A DNA stretch of 64,000 nt from JAQXDR01 sp038138625 (GCA_038138625.1 JAYQEA010000001.1:36136-100135); one strand, 5' to 3'; positions 24,971 through 34,266 are shown, counted from the stretch's first letter. Numbers and translations: made by a program. The notes: a model not told the origin generated them from the letters alone.

Positions 24971-26392
24971 ATGTCAAAAGCTGAAATTGGGGTGCTTGGA
25001 TTGGGGACCATGGGCGCCATGCTGGCAATGAATATTGCCGATAACGGTTTCCAAGTGGCGGTGACAAATCGCACGGCTTCACGCATTGATGAGTTTATGG
25101 TCGAGGCCGGAGCGTTAGCAGACAACATCGTCGCTGCAGCTGCGCTAGAGGATTTTGTTCAGGCCCTTGAAAGACCGCGTAATATTTTGCTGATGGTGCC
25201 AGCTGGCCCTGCTGTTGATGCCCAGATTGCGGCCTTACGGCCATTCCTGGACGATGATGATTTGATTATTGATGCCGGTAATGCCAATTTCCATGACAGT
25301 GCGAGACGCGCGGCCCTCGCCGAAAAAGAAGGCTGGCCATTTCTTGGTATCGGTGTGTCGGGCGGAGCAGAGGGCGCGAGGTTTGGCCCGTCGATCATGG
25401 GTGGTGGTCCGAAATCTGCCTGGGATCGCGTGGCCCATATTTTGACTGCAATCTCTGCCAAGTACGAAGACACGCCCTGCGCGACATGGATGGGTTCCGG
25501 CGGTGCGGGACATTTTGTCAAAACAGTGCATAATGGAATCGAATATGCCGACATGCAGCTGATCGCAGAGGCCTACGGCATACTGCGTGACGGCCAAGGT
25601 CAAACTGCAGCCCAGATTGCGACACGCTTTGTCAGTTGGAATGATGGCGCATTACAAAGCTATCTGATCGAGATTTCTGGTAAAGTCGCCGCAGCGACAG
25701 ATCCAGAGACCAGCCACCCCATGCTTGATGTTATTCTTGACCGTGCTGGACAGAAGGGGACTGGCCGCTGGACAGCAATCGAAGCGCAGATGTTGGGTGT
25801 GCCGGTTCCCGTGATCGAAGCCGCTGTGGCTGCGCGCAATCTGTCCGCTGCCCGTGATCTTCGATTGAGCGGCGCGGCGCGTTTTGCTGCAACTGCGTCA
25901 ACATCTATGCCACATGATGCAGTCACCGATACCGACCTTGAACACGCTTTGATCGCCGGCAAGGTGCTGTGTTACGCGCAGGGTTTTGATCTTTTGAACC
26001 GCGCGAGCGACGAAAACGGCTGGGACTTGCCTATGCCAGAGATTGCGGAGGTCTGGCGCGAAGGCTGTATCATCCGATCGGCTATGCTGAATGATATGGC
26101 CACTGCCTTGCGGTCCGATCCCAAGGCGCATTTGGCATTAACACCGTATTTTTCGAAGGTGTTGGATGAGACTATGCCTGGATTGCGCAAGGTAACGCTT
26201 GCAGCGCAGGCGGCGCGCATTGCGGTTCCGGCCTTGTCTGCGGCTTTGGCCTACGCCGATACACTCGCCACCGCGCGCACAACCGCAAATATGTTGCAAG
26301 GCCAGCGTGACTACTTTGGCGCGCATGGTTTCGAGCGGGTGGACCGCCCCGGGGCCCATCATGGTCCTTGGTTGGGCGCACATCTGAACTGA
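24971..26392 (+). CDS. gnd: 6-phosphogluconate dehydrogenase (decarboxylating)
   Basis: A 473-residue protein of normal length for this enzyme. The N-terminal Rossmann fold holds GLGTMGAMLAMNIADNGF; the substrate-binding ISGGAEG-type motif appears as GVSGGAEGARFGPSIMGGG; HFVKTVHNGIEYADMQ carries the catalytic Lys and Asn/Glu; and LDRAGQKGTGRW is the family signature. It converts 6-phosphogluconate to ribulose 5-phosphate and CO2 with NAD(P)+. It is followed after 78 bases by the TRAP-binding-protein gene on the same strand, which raises the possibility of joint use of an imported sugar acid. Confidence 0.93.
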   Translation: MSKAEIGVLGLGTMGAMLAMNIADNGFQVAVTNRTASRIDEFMVEAGALADNIVAAAALEDFVQALERPRNILLMVPAGPAVDAQIAALRPFLDDDDLIIDAGNANFHDSARRAALAEKEGWPFLGIGVSGGAEGARFGPSIMGGGPKSAWDRVAHILTAISAKYEDTPCATWMGSGGAGHFVKTVHNGIEYADMQLIAEAYGILRDGQGQTAAQIATRFVSWNDGALQSYLIEISGKVAAATDPETSHPMLDVILDRAGQKGTGRWTAIEAQMLGVPVPVIEAAVAARNLSAARDLRLSGAARFAATASTSMPHDAVTDTDLEHALIAGKVLCYAQGFDLLNRASDENGWDLPMPEIAEVWREGCIIRSAMLNDMATALRSDPKAHLALTPYFSKVLDETMPGLRKVTLAAQAARIAVPALSAALAYADTLATARTTANMLQGQRDYFGAHGFERVDRPGAHHGPWLGAHLN

Positions 26393-26470
26393 ATGCTGCT
26401 GAATCTTTTTCTGGCAAAGCTTTTTGTTTCGCTCAATAGTGCAAACAGAGGAAACCGGGAGGATACAACA

Positions 26471-27499
26471 ATGACAACAAGACGGAGCCTGATGGGACTT
26501 GGTGCGGCTTTACTTGCCACAACCATGATGACTGGCACAGCCATGGCCCAAGACGTGACCCTGAAATTACACCAATTCCTGCCAGCGCAGGCCAACGTAC
26601 CTAAACTGGTGCTGGACGTTTGGGCAGACAGTGTCGAAGAGGCATCGGAAGGTCGCATCAAGATCGACCGTTTCCCATCCATGCAACTAGGTGGCGTGCC
26701 GCCACAGTTGATGGACCAAGCTATAGATGGCGTTGCAGACATCGTTTGGACCGTTGTTGGCTATACGCCGGGCCGTTTCCCCACGACCGAAGTGTTCGAA
26801 TTGCCTTTCTTGGTATCGGATGCGCGGGCGGCCAGTTCTGCCTACTGGCAGATGTTCGAAGAACATATGGAAGACGGAGAGTTCGCAGATCTTAAAATTC
26901 TGGGCACGTGGGTGCACGGACCTGGCATGTTCCACACAGCCGAGCCGGTTGAAACCGTCGAAGACCTTCAGGGTCTAAAAATCCGGGGTGGGTCGCGGCT
27001 TGTGAACCAGTTGCTTGAGCTGACAGGTGCGACACCGGTTGGAATGCCGGTTCCAGCAGTACCTGAAGGTCTGTCCAAAGGTGTAATCGACGGCACAACC
27101 ATTCCTTGGGAAGTGACCGCAGCGCTAAAAGTACCTGAATTGGTTGATTATCACACCGAATTTGAAGGTCCCGCGCTTTATACGCTGACGTTCGTCTTGG
27201 CGATGAACAAAGATGCCTTTGAAAGTATGCCTGCAGATCTTCAGGCGGTGGTTGATGCGCAATCCGGTCATGATTTTTCGGTCTTTGCAGGCGGCACGCA
27301 GGCTGATGCGGATGGACCCGCACGTCAGTTGGCTGTTGAGAATGGAAACGAGATTATCACCGTTACGGATACGGCCCCTTGGGTCGCCGCGGTTGCGCCG
27401 ATTTATGACAGCTGGATTGCCGATATGAATGCTCGGGGCATTGATGGTCAGGCCATGATTGATCAGGCGCGTGCGTTGATGGACGCCTACGACGGCTGA
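26471..27499 (+). CDS. dctP: TRAP transporter substrate-binding protein (DctP family)
   Basis: A 342-residue periplasmic binding protein with a signal peptide of about 26 residues (TTRRSLMGLGAALLATTMM, cleavage near AMA-QD). Typical DctP features follow: HQFLPAQANVPKLVL, the MQLGGVPPQLMDQAIDGVAD segment, and LKIRGGSRLVNQLLELTGAT with the Arg that usually grips the substrate carboxylate. It delivers an organic acid to DctQM; the ligand is not predictable. GGGAGGA precedes the ATG at 26471. A terminator-like hairpin separates it from dctQ. Confidence 0.9.
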   Translation: MTTRRSLMGLGAALLATTMMTGTAMAQDVTLKLHQFLPAQANVPKLVLDVWADSVEEASEGRIKIDRFPSMQLGGVPPQLMDQAIDGVADIVWTVVGYTPGRFPTTEVFELPFLVSDARAASSAYWQMFEEHMEDGEFADLKILGTWVHGPGMFHTAEPVETVEDLQGLKIRGGSRLVNQLLELTGATPVGMPVPAVPEGLSKGVIDGTTIPWEVTAALKVPELVDYHTEFEGPALYTLTFVLAMNKDAFESMPADLQAVVDAQSGHDFSVFAGGTQADADGPARQLAVENGNEIITVTDTAPWVAAVAPIYDSWIADMNARGIDGQAMIDQARALMDAYDG

Positions 27500-27510
27500 T
27501 AGCAGTTTTG

Positions 27511-27544
27511 GATAGGGCACTGATGCTCGGTGCCCTATCTTTTT
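27511..27544 (+). terminator. Intrinsic terminator/attenuator between dctP and dctQ
   Basis: A perfect 10-base stem (GATAGGGCAC / GTGCCCTATC) with a 9-base loop is followed at once by TTTTT. It lies 11 bases after the dctP stop and 23 bases before dctQ. It should end most transcripts after the binding-protein gene or stabilise them there, giving more DctP than permease. Confidence 0.85.
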
Positions 27545-27567
27545 GTATTTTTCCCCCAGGAGATCTG

Positions 27568-28176
27568 ATGCATCGCGCTATGTACCGCTTGTCACAGGCA
27601 ATGGCCGTGCTGGGGGGATGTATCCTTTCGGCCCTGGTTGTGTTGACCTTTGCTTCTGTCGTAGGGCGCGAGGTGAATGCATTTTTACATGGGGATGTTG
27701 CACAGGATTTATTTCCCGGCCTTGCGAACTGGTTGATTGCTTTGGGCGTTGGACCGGTCAATGGGGATTATGAACTGATCGAGGCGGGAATAGCCTTTGC
27801 GATTTTTTGCTTTTTGCCCCTGTGCCAAATCACTGCGGGTCATGCCTCGGTCGATATTTTCACCAATTACATGTCCGAAACAATTAACAGGGTTCTTCGT
27901 GCGTTAACCGAGTTGATTTTTGCAGGGGTATTGATTGTGATTGCGGCGCAGTTGTATGGGGGCACATTGTCCAAGATGCGGGGCTGCGAGACATTTTTTG
28001 CCCGTACGTGTGAAACAACGTTTTTATTACAATTTCCGGTGTGGTGGGCCTTTGGTCTTAGCCTTATAGGTGCGGTCATTGCTGCGGTGATTGGAACCTA
28101 CATGGGTATTATGCGTGTTGCAGAAGTGGCTGTAGGTCGTGACCTTTTGCCTGAAACCAAGGAGACGGCCCATTGA
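27568..28176 (+). CDS. dctQ: TRAP transporter small permease (DctQ family)
   Basis: A 202-residue protein with four membrane segments (about residues 12-35, 55-75, 95-118, 140-160), as in DctQ subunits, including the FCFLPLCQITAGHASVDIF stretch. It forms the integral membrane complex with DctM. The ATG at 27568 has AGGAG 5 bases upstream; a longer open frame starting at 27508 would begin before the hairpin and lacks such a site. Its TGA overlaps the TTG start of dctM. Confidence 0.88.
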   Translation: MHRAMYRLSQAMAVLGGCILSALVVLTFASVVGREVNAFLHGDVAQDLFPGLANWLIALGVGPVNGDYELIEAGIAFAIFCFLPLCQITAGHASVDIFTNYMSETINRVLRALTELIFAGVLIVIAAQLYGGTLSKMRGCETFFARTCETTFLLQFPVWWAFGLSLIGAVIAAVIGTYMGIMRVAEVAVGRDLLPETKETAH

Positions 28177-29666
28177 GTGCGATTGAGATCGGCCTGTGGT
28201 CCTTTCCATCCCTTATGCTGCTGATTTTTCTGCGGGTGCCGATTGGTCTTGCAATGTTTGTGACAGGCTTTGTCGGCACGGTATTGGTTATCGGTGATGC
28301 TCAGGTACCTATGGGGCGATTAAAGACCGAGGTTTATACAACTTTTTCCAGCTACAGCTTGTCCATTGTCCCCATGTTTTTGCTGATGGGATACTTTGCG
28401 ACCCTCGGCGGTATGAGTCAGGCACTCTTCCGGGCGGCAGAGGGTTGGTTAGGCCACCGCAAGGGTGGTGTTGCGATGGCCGCTATCGGGTCATGTGCAG
28501 GGTTTGGGGCAATCTGTGGATCCTCGCTGGCGACAGCGGCTACCATGAGCCGTGTGGCGCTGCCCGAGATGAAGCGTTACGGATATTCCGGTGGATTTAG
28601 TACGGCAACATTAGCAGCCGGTGGCACCCTTGGTATTCTGATCCCGCCTTCAGTGGTATTGGTGATCTATGCAATCCTAACCGAACAGAATATTGCCAAA
28701 CTTTTCCTAGCCGCTTTTATACCGGGAGTGTTGGCGGCATTGGGATACATGCTCGCCATTTCCATTTATGTACGCATCTATCCCGATCGTGCCGGAACCC
28801 GGCCCAGGATGCCATATGCCGAACGCTTCAAAGCATTGGCAAGCACGTGGCCAGTGCTGGTCGTTTTTGTCGTGGTGGTTGGTGGCATCTATTTAGGTTG
28901 GTTCACCCCGACCGAGGCTGCTGCAATCGGTGCCCTAGGAACAGCTGTCATTGCGTGGGTTAATGGGGGTTTGACGCGCAAGACACTGGCCGCCAGCTTT
29001 AGTGCTACGGCAAAATCAACAGCTATGATATTTTTCATTGTTCTGGGAGCAGGATTTTATAATGGGTTCCTTGCGCTAACGCAGGTGCCCCAGACAATTT
29101 CGGAATGGGTCGTGGGGCAAGGATATAGCCCATGGACCGTGTTGATCCTGATCTTGTGTTTTTATCTTTTGTTGGGCTGTTTAATGGACAGCCTATCAAT
29201 GATATTGCTGACCATTCCGATATTTTTCCCAGTTATCTCGGTGTTGGATTTTGGGCTGGTCGATCTGATTTCATTGCAACATGAGGCCGTAAATGCGGCT
29301 TTGGCAGCCACTCCGCCGCCGCAGCTTAAACCAGAAACCATGGAGGCACTGCAGCATGCGCTTGCTAATGGCGAAGAGATTGCTCGCAACATTCAGCGCG
29401 AGTTGGGAATTCGTGTCACCAAATCTGTAGAGCGTCGCACCGAACTGGAACATACTGCTATTTGGTTCGGCATTCTTGTATTGATTGTCGTCGAGGTTGG
29501 ATTGATCACGCCTCCTGTAGGGCTCAATTTGTTTGTGATCAACTCAATGGATCGCGAAACACCGATGGTCGAAACCTATAAGGCAGTCCTTTTCTTTGTG
29601 GCGTCTGATCTTGTCCGTGTGGCCATCCTTTTGGCTTTTCCTGTCATTACGTTGGTGGTGTTATAG
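28173..29666 (+). CDS. dctM: TRAP transporter large permease (DctM family), with internal insertion
   Basis: A 497-residue membrane protein, longer than the usual ~430. The start is TTG at 28173 (TTGA overlap with dctQ), with AGGAG 8 bases upstream. Conserved DctM segments include SIVPMFLLMGYFATLGG, GSSLATAATMSRVALPEM, GTLGILIPPSVVLVIYA and GLITPPVGLNLFVI. The extra length is a block at about residues 357-424, rich in Ala, Glu and Arg (from LQHEAVNAALAAT to SVERRTELE), between two membrane helices near the C terminus. DctM is the sodium-coupled transport channel. Confidence 0.92.
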   Translation: MSAIEIGLWSFPSLMLLIFLRVPIGLAMFVTGFVGTVLVIGDAQVPMGRLKTEVYTTFSSYSLSIVPMFLLMGYFATLGGMSQALFRAAEGWLGHRKGGVAMAAIGSCAGFGAICGSSLATAATMSRVALPEMKRYGYSGGFSTATLAAGGTLGILIPPSVVLVIYAILTEQNIAKLFLAAFIPGVLAALGYMLAISIYVRIYPDRAGTRPRMPYAERFKALASTWPVLVVFVVVVGGIYLGWFTPTEAAAIGALGTAVIAWVNGGLTRKTLAASFSATAKSTAMIFFIVLGAGFYNGFLALTQVPQTISEWVVGQGYSPWTVLILILCFYLLLGCLMDSLSMILLTIPIFFPVISVLDFGLVDLISLQHEAVNAALAATPPPQLKPETMEALQHALANGEEIARNIQRELGIRVTKSVERRTELEHTAIWFGILVLIVVEVGLITPPVGLNLFVINSMDRETPMVETYKAVLFFVASDLVRVAILLAFPVITLVVL

Positions 29667-29759
29667 TGGTCTTAAGTGTTTTTCCTGTGCGCAAGGATGT
29701 TGACAGAGGCTCAAACTCTATAGTCCCTTTCGCTTGATACGTGTCTGGACCGGGTAGCA

Positions 29760-30617
29760 ATGGACAAACGGACAAAAAACGGAGCCTTTTGGTTGGTGAT
29801 GCCAGCCTCAGCCCTTTTGGCGTTCAGTTTCGTTGTACCAATTATGGCAGTCATGAACTATTCGCTCCACGATGTGTTTTTTGGTAATAATTTTATTTGG
29901 GTCGGCGCCCATTGGTATGAAACGGTCTTGGGCTCGGTAGAGTTCTGGGGCACGTTGGGACGTACTTTTTTGTATGCCATCTTGGTTATTGCGATTGAAA
30001 TTCCATTGGGCGTGTGGATCGCACTGCACATGCCTCGCTTTGGTCGGCAAGCCACGTTTTTCATAATGATTGCAGCGGTTCCGTTGCTTATCCCGTGGTT
30101 CATTGTCGGGTTGATATGGAAAGTCATATCCGATGCATCAATTGGGCCTTTGGGTGTGTTGGCGACAGGTGTCACTGATTTGTATGATCTCAACAATGTC
30201 GTCACAGCATGGATGATTATTGTGCTGGCAGATGTCTGGCATTGGGTGGGATTGGTTGTGTTGCTCAGTTACGCCACGCTCGTTGCTATACCGCAAGCGT
30301 ATTACCAGGCGGCCCAGATAGACGGGGCCAGCCGCCGCGCCATTTTTTTTCATGTAGAACTACCCCGATTAAAGCGTGTTTTGATCATTGCGCTACTGCT
30401 GCGGTTGATCGACGGCCTTATGGTGTACATAGAGCCGTTCATGATCACACGGGGTGGTCCGGGAAAATCAACCACGTTTCTGTCGCAGGATCTGATTCAG
30501 ACAGCGATGAAAGAATTCGATTTTGGTGAAGCCAGTGCTTCAGCTCTCATCTACATGCTGATTATGCTGACTTTGGCGTGGGCTTTGTTTCGCATTATGA
30601 CGGCATCAGATGACTAA
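29760..30617 (+). CDS. ABC transporter permease, glycerol/sugar type (GlpP-like)
   Basis: A 285-residue inner-membrane permease with six predicted helices and the EAA-type loop AAQIDGASRRAIFFHVELPR around residues 185-205. It most resembles GlpP of the rhizobial glycerol importer GlpSTPQV (FVVPIMAVMNYSLHDVFFGNN, then ALHMPRFG, YIEPFMITRGGPG). It overlaps the next permease gene by 8 bases. No ATPase or binding-protein gene belongs to this pair in the window: the neighbours are a TRAP transporter and a helicase, so it needs components encoded elsewhere or is a remnant. Confidence 0.82.
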   Translation: MDKRTKNGAFWLVMPASALLAFSFVVPIMAVMNYSLHDVFFGNNFIWVGAHWYETVLGSVEFWGTLGRTFLYAILVIAIEIPLGVWIALHMPRFGRQATFFIMIAAVPLLIPWFIVGLIWKVISDASIGPLGVLATGVTDLYDLNNVVTAWMIIVLADVWHWVGLVVLLSYATLVAIPQAYYQAAQIDGASRRAIFFHVELPRLKRVLIIALLLRLIDGLMVYIEPFMITRGGPGKSTTFLSQDLIQTAMKEFDFGEASASALIYMLIMLTLAWALFRIMTASDD

Positions 30618-31440
30618 AGCCTTCAAACCATATCGTCAGCGGCCCATTATTCCACTGGTATACGCAATATTTGTTTTCCTGCCATTGTATTGGTTGGTCA
30701 GTATCAGCTTCATGACCCAAGATGAGGCAACGTCTGGATTATCTTTTTTCCCGAAAAACCCGACGGTGAACAATTATCTTTATATATTGACGGATCCAGG
30801 ATGGACCCTCGGGTTTGTGAATGCTGCAATATACTCGGGGCTGAATGTTCTTTTGTCGCTCGCGGTTGCGATTCCGGCGGCTTACGCATTTTCGCGTTAC
30901 CAATTTCTAGGTGATAAGCATCTGTTTTTTTGGTTTTTAGCCTCACGTATGACGCCGTCTGCGGTTCTTTTTCTGCCGTTAGTCCAACTTTATTCCGAGG
31001 TTGGACTAATGGATAAGGTATTAGGAGTCGCGCTGGCGCATTGCATGTTTACAGTGCCCGTTGCGGTGTGGATTCTTGAGGGATTTTTCAAGCAGATCCC
31101 GCCAGAAATTGACGAAACGTCCAAAATAGATGGGCGAGGTTGGATTTCATTTGCAGTGAAGATTTTGATGCCGATTGCAGCACCGGGAATCGGCGTGGCG
31201 GCTTTTTTCTGTTTTATGGCGTCGTGGGTAGAGCTTATCTTGGCGAATGCCCTTACAACGACCGAAGCAAAACCCATCGTCGCTGTGCTATTTCGGGCGG
31301 GGGGACCCCTAGGGTTTGTTCATCTACCGATTTTGTGTGCTGCGGGCGTGCTGACGATCATTCCGGGTTTAGGGCTTGTGTATTTTGTGCGCCATTATCT
31401 GGCCACTGGGCTCTCAATGGGGCGTGTAAATCGGATGTGA
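30610..31440 (+). CDS. ABC transporter permease, glycerol/sugar type (GlpQ-like)
   Basis: A 276-residue MalG-class permease with six helices and the cytoplasmic loop EIDETSKIDGRGWISFAVK (about residues 160-178). It resembles GlpQ of the glycerol importer: PAAYAFSRYQFLGDKHLFFW, VALAHCMFTVPVAVWILEGF, AAGVLTIIPGLGLVYFVRHY. Starts inside the end of the upstream permease gene. The open frames are intact, with no stops or shifts. The 240 bases after it hold no recognised gene, so the operon ends here. Confidence 0.82.
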   Translation: MTKAFKPYRQRPIIPLVYAIFVFLPLYWLVSISFMTQDEATSGLSFFPKNPTVNNYLYILTDPGWTLGFVNAAIYSGLNVLLSLAVAIPAAYAFSRYQFLGDKHLFFWFLASRMTPSAVLFLPLVQLYSEVGLMDKVLGVALAHCMFTVPVAVWILEGFFKQIPPEIDETSKIDGRGWISFAVKILMPIAAPGIGVAAFFCFMASWVELILANALTTTEAKPIVAVLFRAGGPLGFVHLPILCAAGVLTIIPGLGLVYFVRHYLATGLSMGRVNRM

Positions 31441-31680
31441 AACAGGTCGGTCTGCTGCGTTCGAACGTAAAGAGGTCATATTTTTCAAGTCTTTGCTTCT
31501 TAGCGTTTTTGCAAATCCATGGGTTGCGCCTTGAAAGGCTACGTCTCAGACCCGCCCAAAAGAGCAGTTTTCAAGACGAAGTTAGCAAGAAAGTCGGGCG
31601 GTATGGGCGGTGTTAAAAGCTGAAATGACATATTCCAGATATAAATGGGCCCTCGGCAGGTGATCTTGGCCTGATAGTAC

Positions 31681-33873
31681 CTAGTCCCGCGTTTTTCGCC
31701 GTTTTGGTGGCATGTCACCCCCAGATCTTGCGCCTCTATGAGGTGCGGGTTTGCCCGGTCTGGAGACACGTTTCGATGGATCGGCAAGCGCGGAAGCACG
31801 AGGTTTGCCTTTTGGTTTCGCCGATACGCCATCTCCGGTGGTTGCAGTAGACTTACCGTAAGGTTTTGCGCCAGCTTTGCCAGACGGCTTTGCAAAGGGT
31901 TTTGTTCTGGGCTTGCCCGAGGACTTGCCATATGGCTTCGCCTCCGCCTTGTCTGACGGTTTACCACGCACAATATTATCTGAGGATTTACCGTACTTTG
32001 CAGCTGGTTTAGCCTGTGGCCCGTCTTTTCTGGCCGAGCTTGATTTGCTGTGGGTTTTGGCGTGGGGTTTGGCGTGGGGTTTGTTAGACGGCTGGTCGGA
32101 TGCGTGGCGTGGTTTCCGACCACCAGCCTCGCTATCCGGCGCGTCGCTATAGCTTTTCTTGAACGGTGCGTTTTCAGGTTTTGGTTTTAATGATGACCGG
32201 CCCTTGGCGCCATCTTTACCCTCAGGGCGCGGTTTATAGGATCTGTCGGTGCCGGGTTTGGGCTTACCCCTTGCAGGTCTTGACGAGGCAGGACCTTGCT
32301 CCGGTGCGCGATCCATCGCTGTAATCGCAATCCCCTGTTCCAGAATTCCTTTATCATCCAGTTTGGCCATGAGACCCGCAAAGCTGGCTTGCGTAACTTC
32401 GACGTGGGTTACTGTGTCTTGTACCCTAATGGCTCCGATATCTTCTTTCGACAGTCCACCCGCATTGCATAGCAACGGCAATAGCCAGCGCGGTTCTGCG
32501 CGATCAGACCGTCCAACGGATAACGAGACCCATTGGCTGGGGCCAAAAGAGGCATGTTCTTTGCGTGGAGCAGACGCATCAGGTTCGGATAGGACCTCCG
32601 GTGCAGAATACCGGCTACGGTGCAGCCGAAGATAACCCGCAGCGATGGTTTCCGGTGAAAACCGGTCCAACAGTTTAGCCGCAAAGTCCGCTTCGTCCGC
32701 GGTGATGTCTTCATGCCAGGCAGGATCTGACAAGAGGCGCTCCTGATCCCGGCGCAGGATTTCATCTGCCGATGGGGCTTTGGTCCATTCGGCCTTGATC
32801 TTGCTGAATCGCAACAGTCTTTCGGCCTTTTTTGTGGAACGGGGGGGTACAATCAAGGCTGAAGTACCCTTGCGTCCCGCGCGCCCTGTGCGACCCGAAC
32901 GGTGCAGTAAAGCTTCTGAATTGATCGGAAGTTCGGCGTGGATCACCAGATCAAGGTTGGGTAAATCAATGCCGCGTGCTGCCACATCTGTTGCAACACA
33001 CACGCGCGCGCGGCCATCGCGCATAGCCTGAAGCGCATGGCTGCGCTCGGACTGGCTCAATTCTCCGGACAGGCTGACAACGGCAAAACCACGGTTTGCA
33101 AAACGGGCTGCAAGCCGGCTTACTGCAAGTCGTGTATTGGCAAAAACAATCGCGCTTTGGGCTTCGTGGTAACGCAGCACATTAATAAGTGCATTCTCGG
33201 CATCACCTTGGGCCACGCGGAGCGCCTGATACGTGATATCTGCATGCTGGGTTTTGCCTGCGGTGGTCGTAATACGAACCGCATCACGTTGATAAGATCG
33301 CGCCAGCGTCTCGATCATCGGTGGAACGGTTGCGGAAAACAGCAATGTGCGCCGGTCTGTGGGGGCCTCGCCAAGCATGAATTCCAAGTCCTCACGAAAG
33401 CCCAAATCCAGCATTTCGTCGGCTTCATCCAGTACAATGGCCCGGAGAGTGCTCATATCCAGCGACTCTCTTTGGATGTGATCGCGTAGGCGCCCGGGTG
33501 TACCCACGACAATGTGTGCCCCGCGTGCCAGCGCCCGACGCTCGTCACGCATATCCATGCCGCCCACACAGGATGCGACCCGCGCACCGGCGCCTGCATA
33601 GAGCCAGCTAAGTTCCCTTTTCACTTGAAAGGCCAGTTCGCGTGTTGGTGCAATTACCAGCGCCAGCGGCGTAGCGGCTTGGGGTAACGTGTCGGCATCA
33701 CCAAGCAAAGTCGGACCGATCGCCAGCCCAAAGGCAACTGTTTTCCCCGAACCGGTCTGGGCCGAAACCAAAAGGTCTGATGCGTCCAGTCCGGGTGCCG
33801 TGACTGCGTTTTGAACATCAGTCAGCGTGTCATAGCCCTTGGCAATCAGGGCATCAGTGAGCGGTTTGGTCAT
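31681..33873 (-). CDS. DEAD-box RNA helicase with DbpA-type RNA-binding domain and long basic tail
   Basis: A 730-residue protein. Helicase core (about 1-370): AQTGSGKT near 38-45, PTRELAFQV, DEADEMLDLGF near 148, SAT, then ARGIDLPNL and HRSGRTGRAGRKG. A DbpA-type RNA-binding domain follows (about 440-520; WLLPLLCNAGGLSKEDIGAI). Residues about 540-730 are low-complexity and rich in Lys, Pro, Ser and Gly with repeated KPxxKP and YGKS units. Members unwind structured RNA in ribosome assembly or cold response. Monocistronic, with a ~390-base upstream region. Confidence 0.9.
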   Translation of the reverse strand: MTKPLTDALIAKGYDTLTDVQNAVTAPGLDASDLLVSAQTGSGKTVAFGLAIGPTLLGDADTLPQAATPLALVIAPTRELAFQVKRELSWLYAGAGARVASCVGGMDMRDERRALARGAHIVVGTPGRLRDHIQRESLDMSTLRAIVLDEADEMLDLGFREDLEFMLGEAPTDRRTLLFSATVPPMIETLARSYQRDAVRITTTAGKTQHADITYQALRVAQGDAENALINVLRYHEAQSAIVFANTRLAVSRLAARFANRGFAVVSLSGELSQSERSHALQAMRDGRARVCVATDVAARGIDLPNLDLVIHAELPINSEALLHRSGRTGRAGRKGTSALIVPPRSTKKAERLLRFSKIKAEWTKAPSADEILRRDQERLLSDPAWHEDITADEADFAAKLLDRFSPETIAAGYLRLHRSRYSAPEVLSEPDASAPRKEHASFGPSQWVSLSVGRSDRAEPRWLLPLLCNAGGLSKEDIGAIRVQDTVTHVEVTQASFAGLMAKLDDKGILEQGIAITAMDRAPEQGPASSRPARGKPKPGTDRSYKPRPEGKDGAKGRSSLKPKPENAPFKKSYSDAPDSEAGGRKPRHASDQPSNKPHAKPHAKTHSKSSSARKDGPQAKPAAKYGKSSDNIVRGKPSDKAEAKPYGKSSGKPRTKPFAKPSGKAGAKPYGKSTATTGDGVSAKPKGKPRASALADPSKRVSRPGKPAPHRGARSGGDMPPKRRKTRD

Positions 33874-34266
33874 GTGGAGATCCGTCCTACACAGGCTTGG
33901 CTTCTCTCAGGGATCGAGAACGCCTAAGTCTGAGGCACCTAGCGTCTGTGGACGCTGTTGTATACGGGTAATTCGTCGCATTCGCGCGGTAATGTCTATT
34001 AAAATGGTGTTTTTTACCCTGTTCTAGGTGTGATGAACGTTTGAGCTCGGCCCAAAAAGCGATGTAATGCAAACGGCCAGCGGATACTCTGGACGTTCGT
34101 GCGTGGCCCTAGGCTTGGCTGTCAAAATCGTTTCCGGTATTTAATGTGGCTGCGATCCGTGTGACACACGGACCATATGCCTTGTGTAGGTAAAACGGGT
34201 AAGCACCTCAGCGGCTCCGCCTCACAAGATCCTTATGCTACAGAAACTGAACAGAGAGGGCAGAGC
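33874..34266. other. Divergent intergenic region between the helicase and a small membrane-protein gene
   Basis: About 390 bases without a gene. In the helicase leader it contains a perfect small hairpin, AGCGTC-TGTG-GACGCT (33,941-33,956), and near the other end the 17-base palindrome listed separately. No promoter boxes were assigned with confidence. Confidence 0.45.
34156..34172. promoter_or_regulatory. Perfect 17-base palindrome, candidate operator
   Basis: TCCGTGTG-A-CACACGGA, two perfect 8-base half-sites around one central base, about 95 bases upstream of the small membrane-protein start at 34267. The form suits a homodimeric regulator; the regulator is unknown. Confidence 0.45.

Noticed and set aside
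32040..32080. Tandem-like repeat in the helicase gene considered as a possible CRISPR or VNTR
   Set aside because: The repetition is codon-based within the KP-rich protein tail and has no spacer structure.
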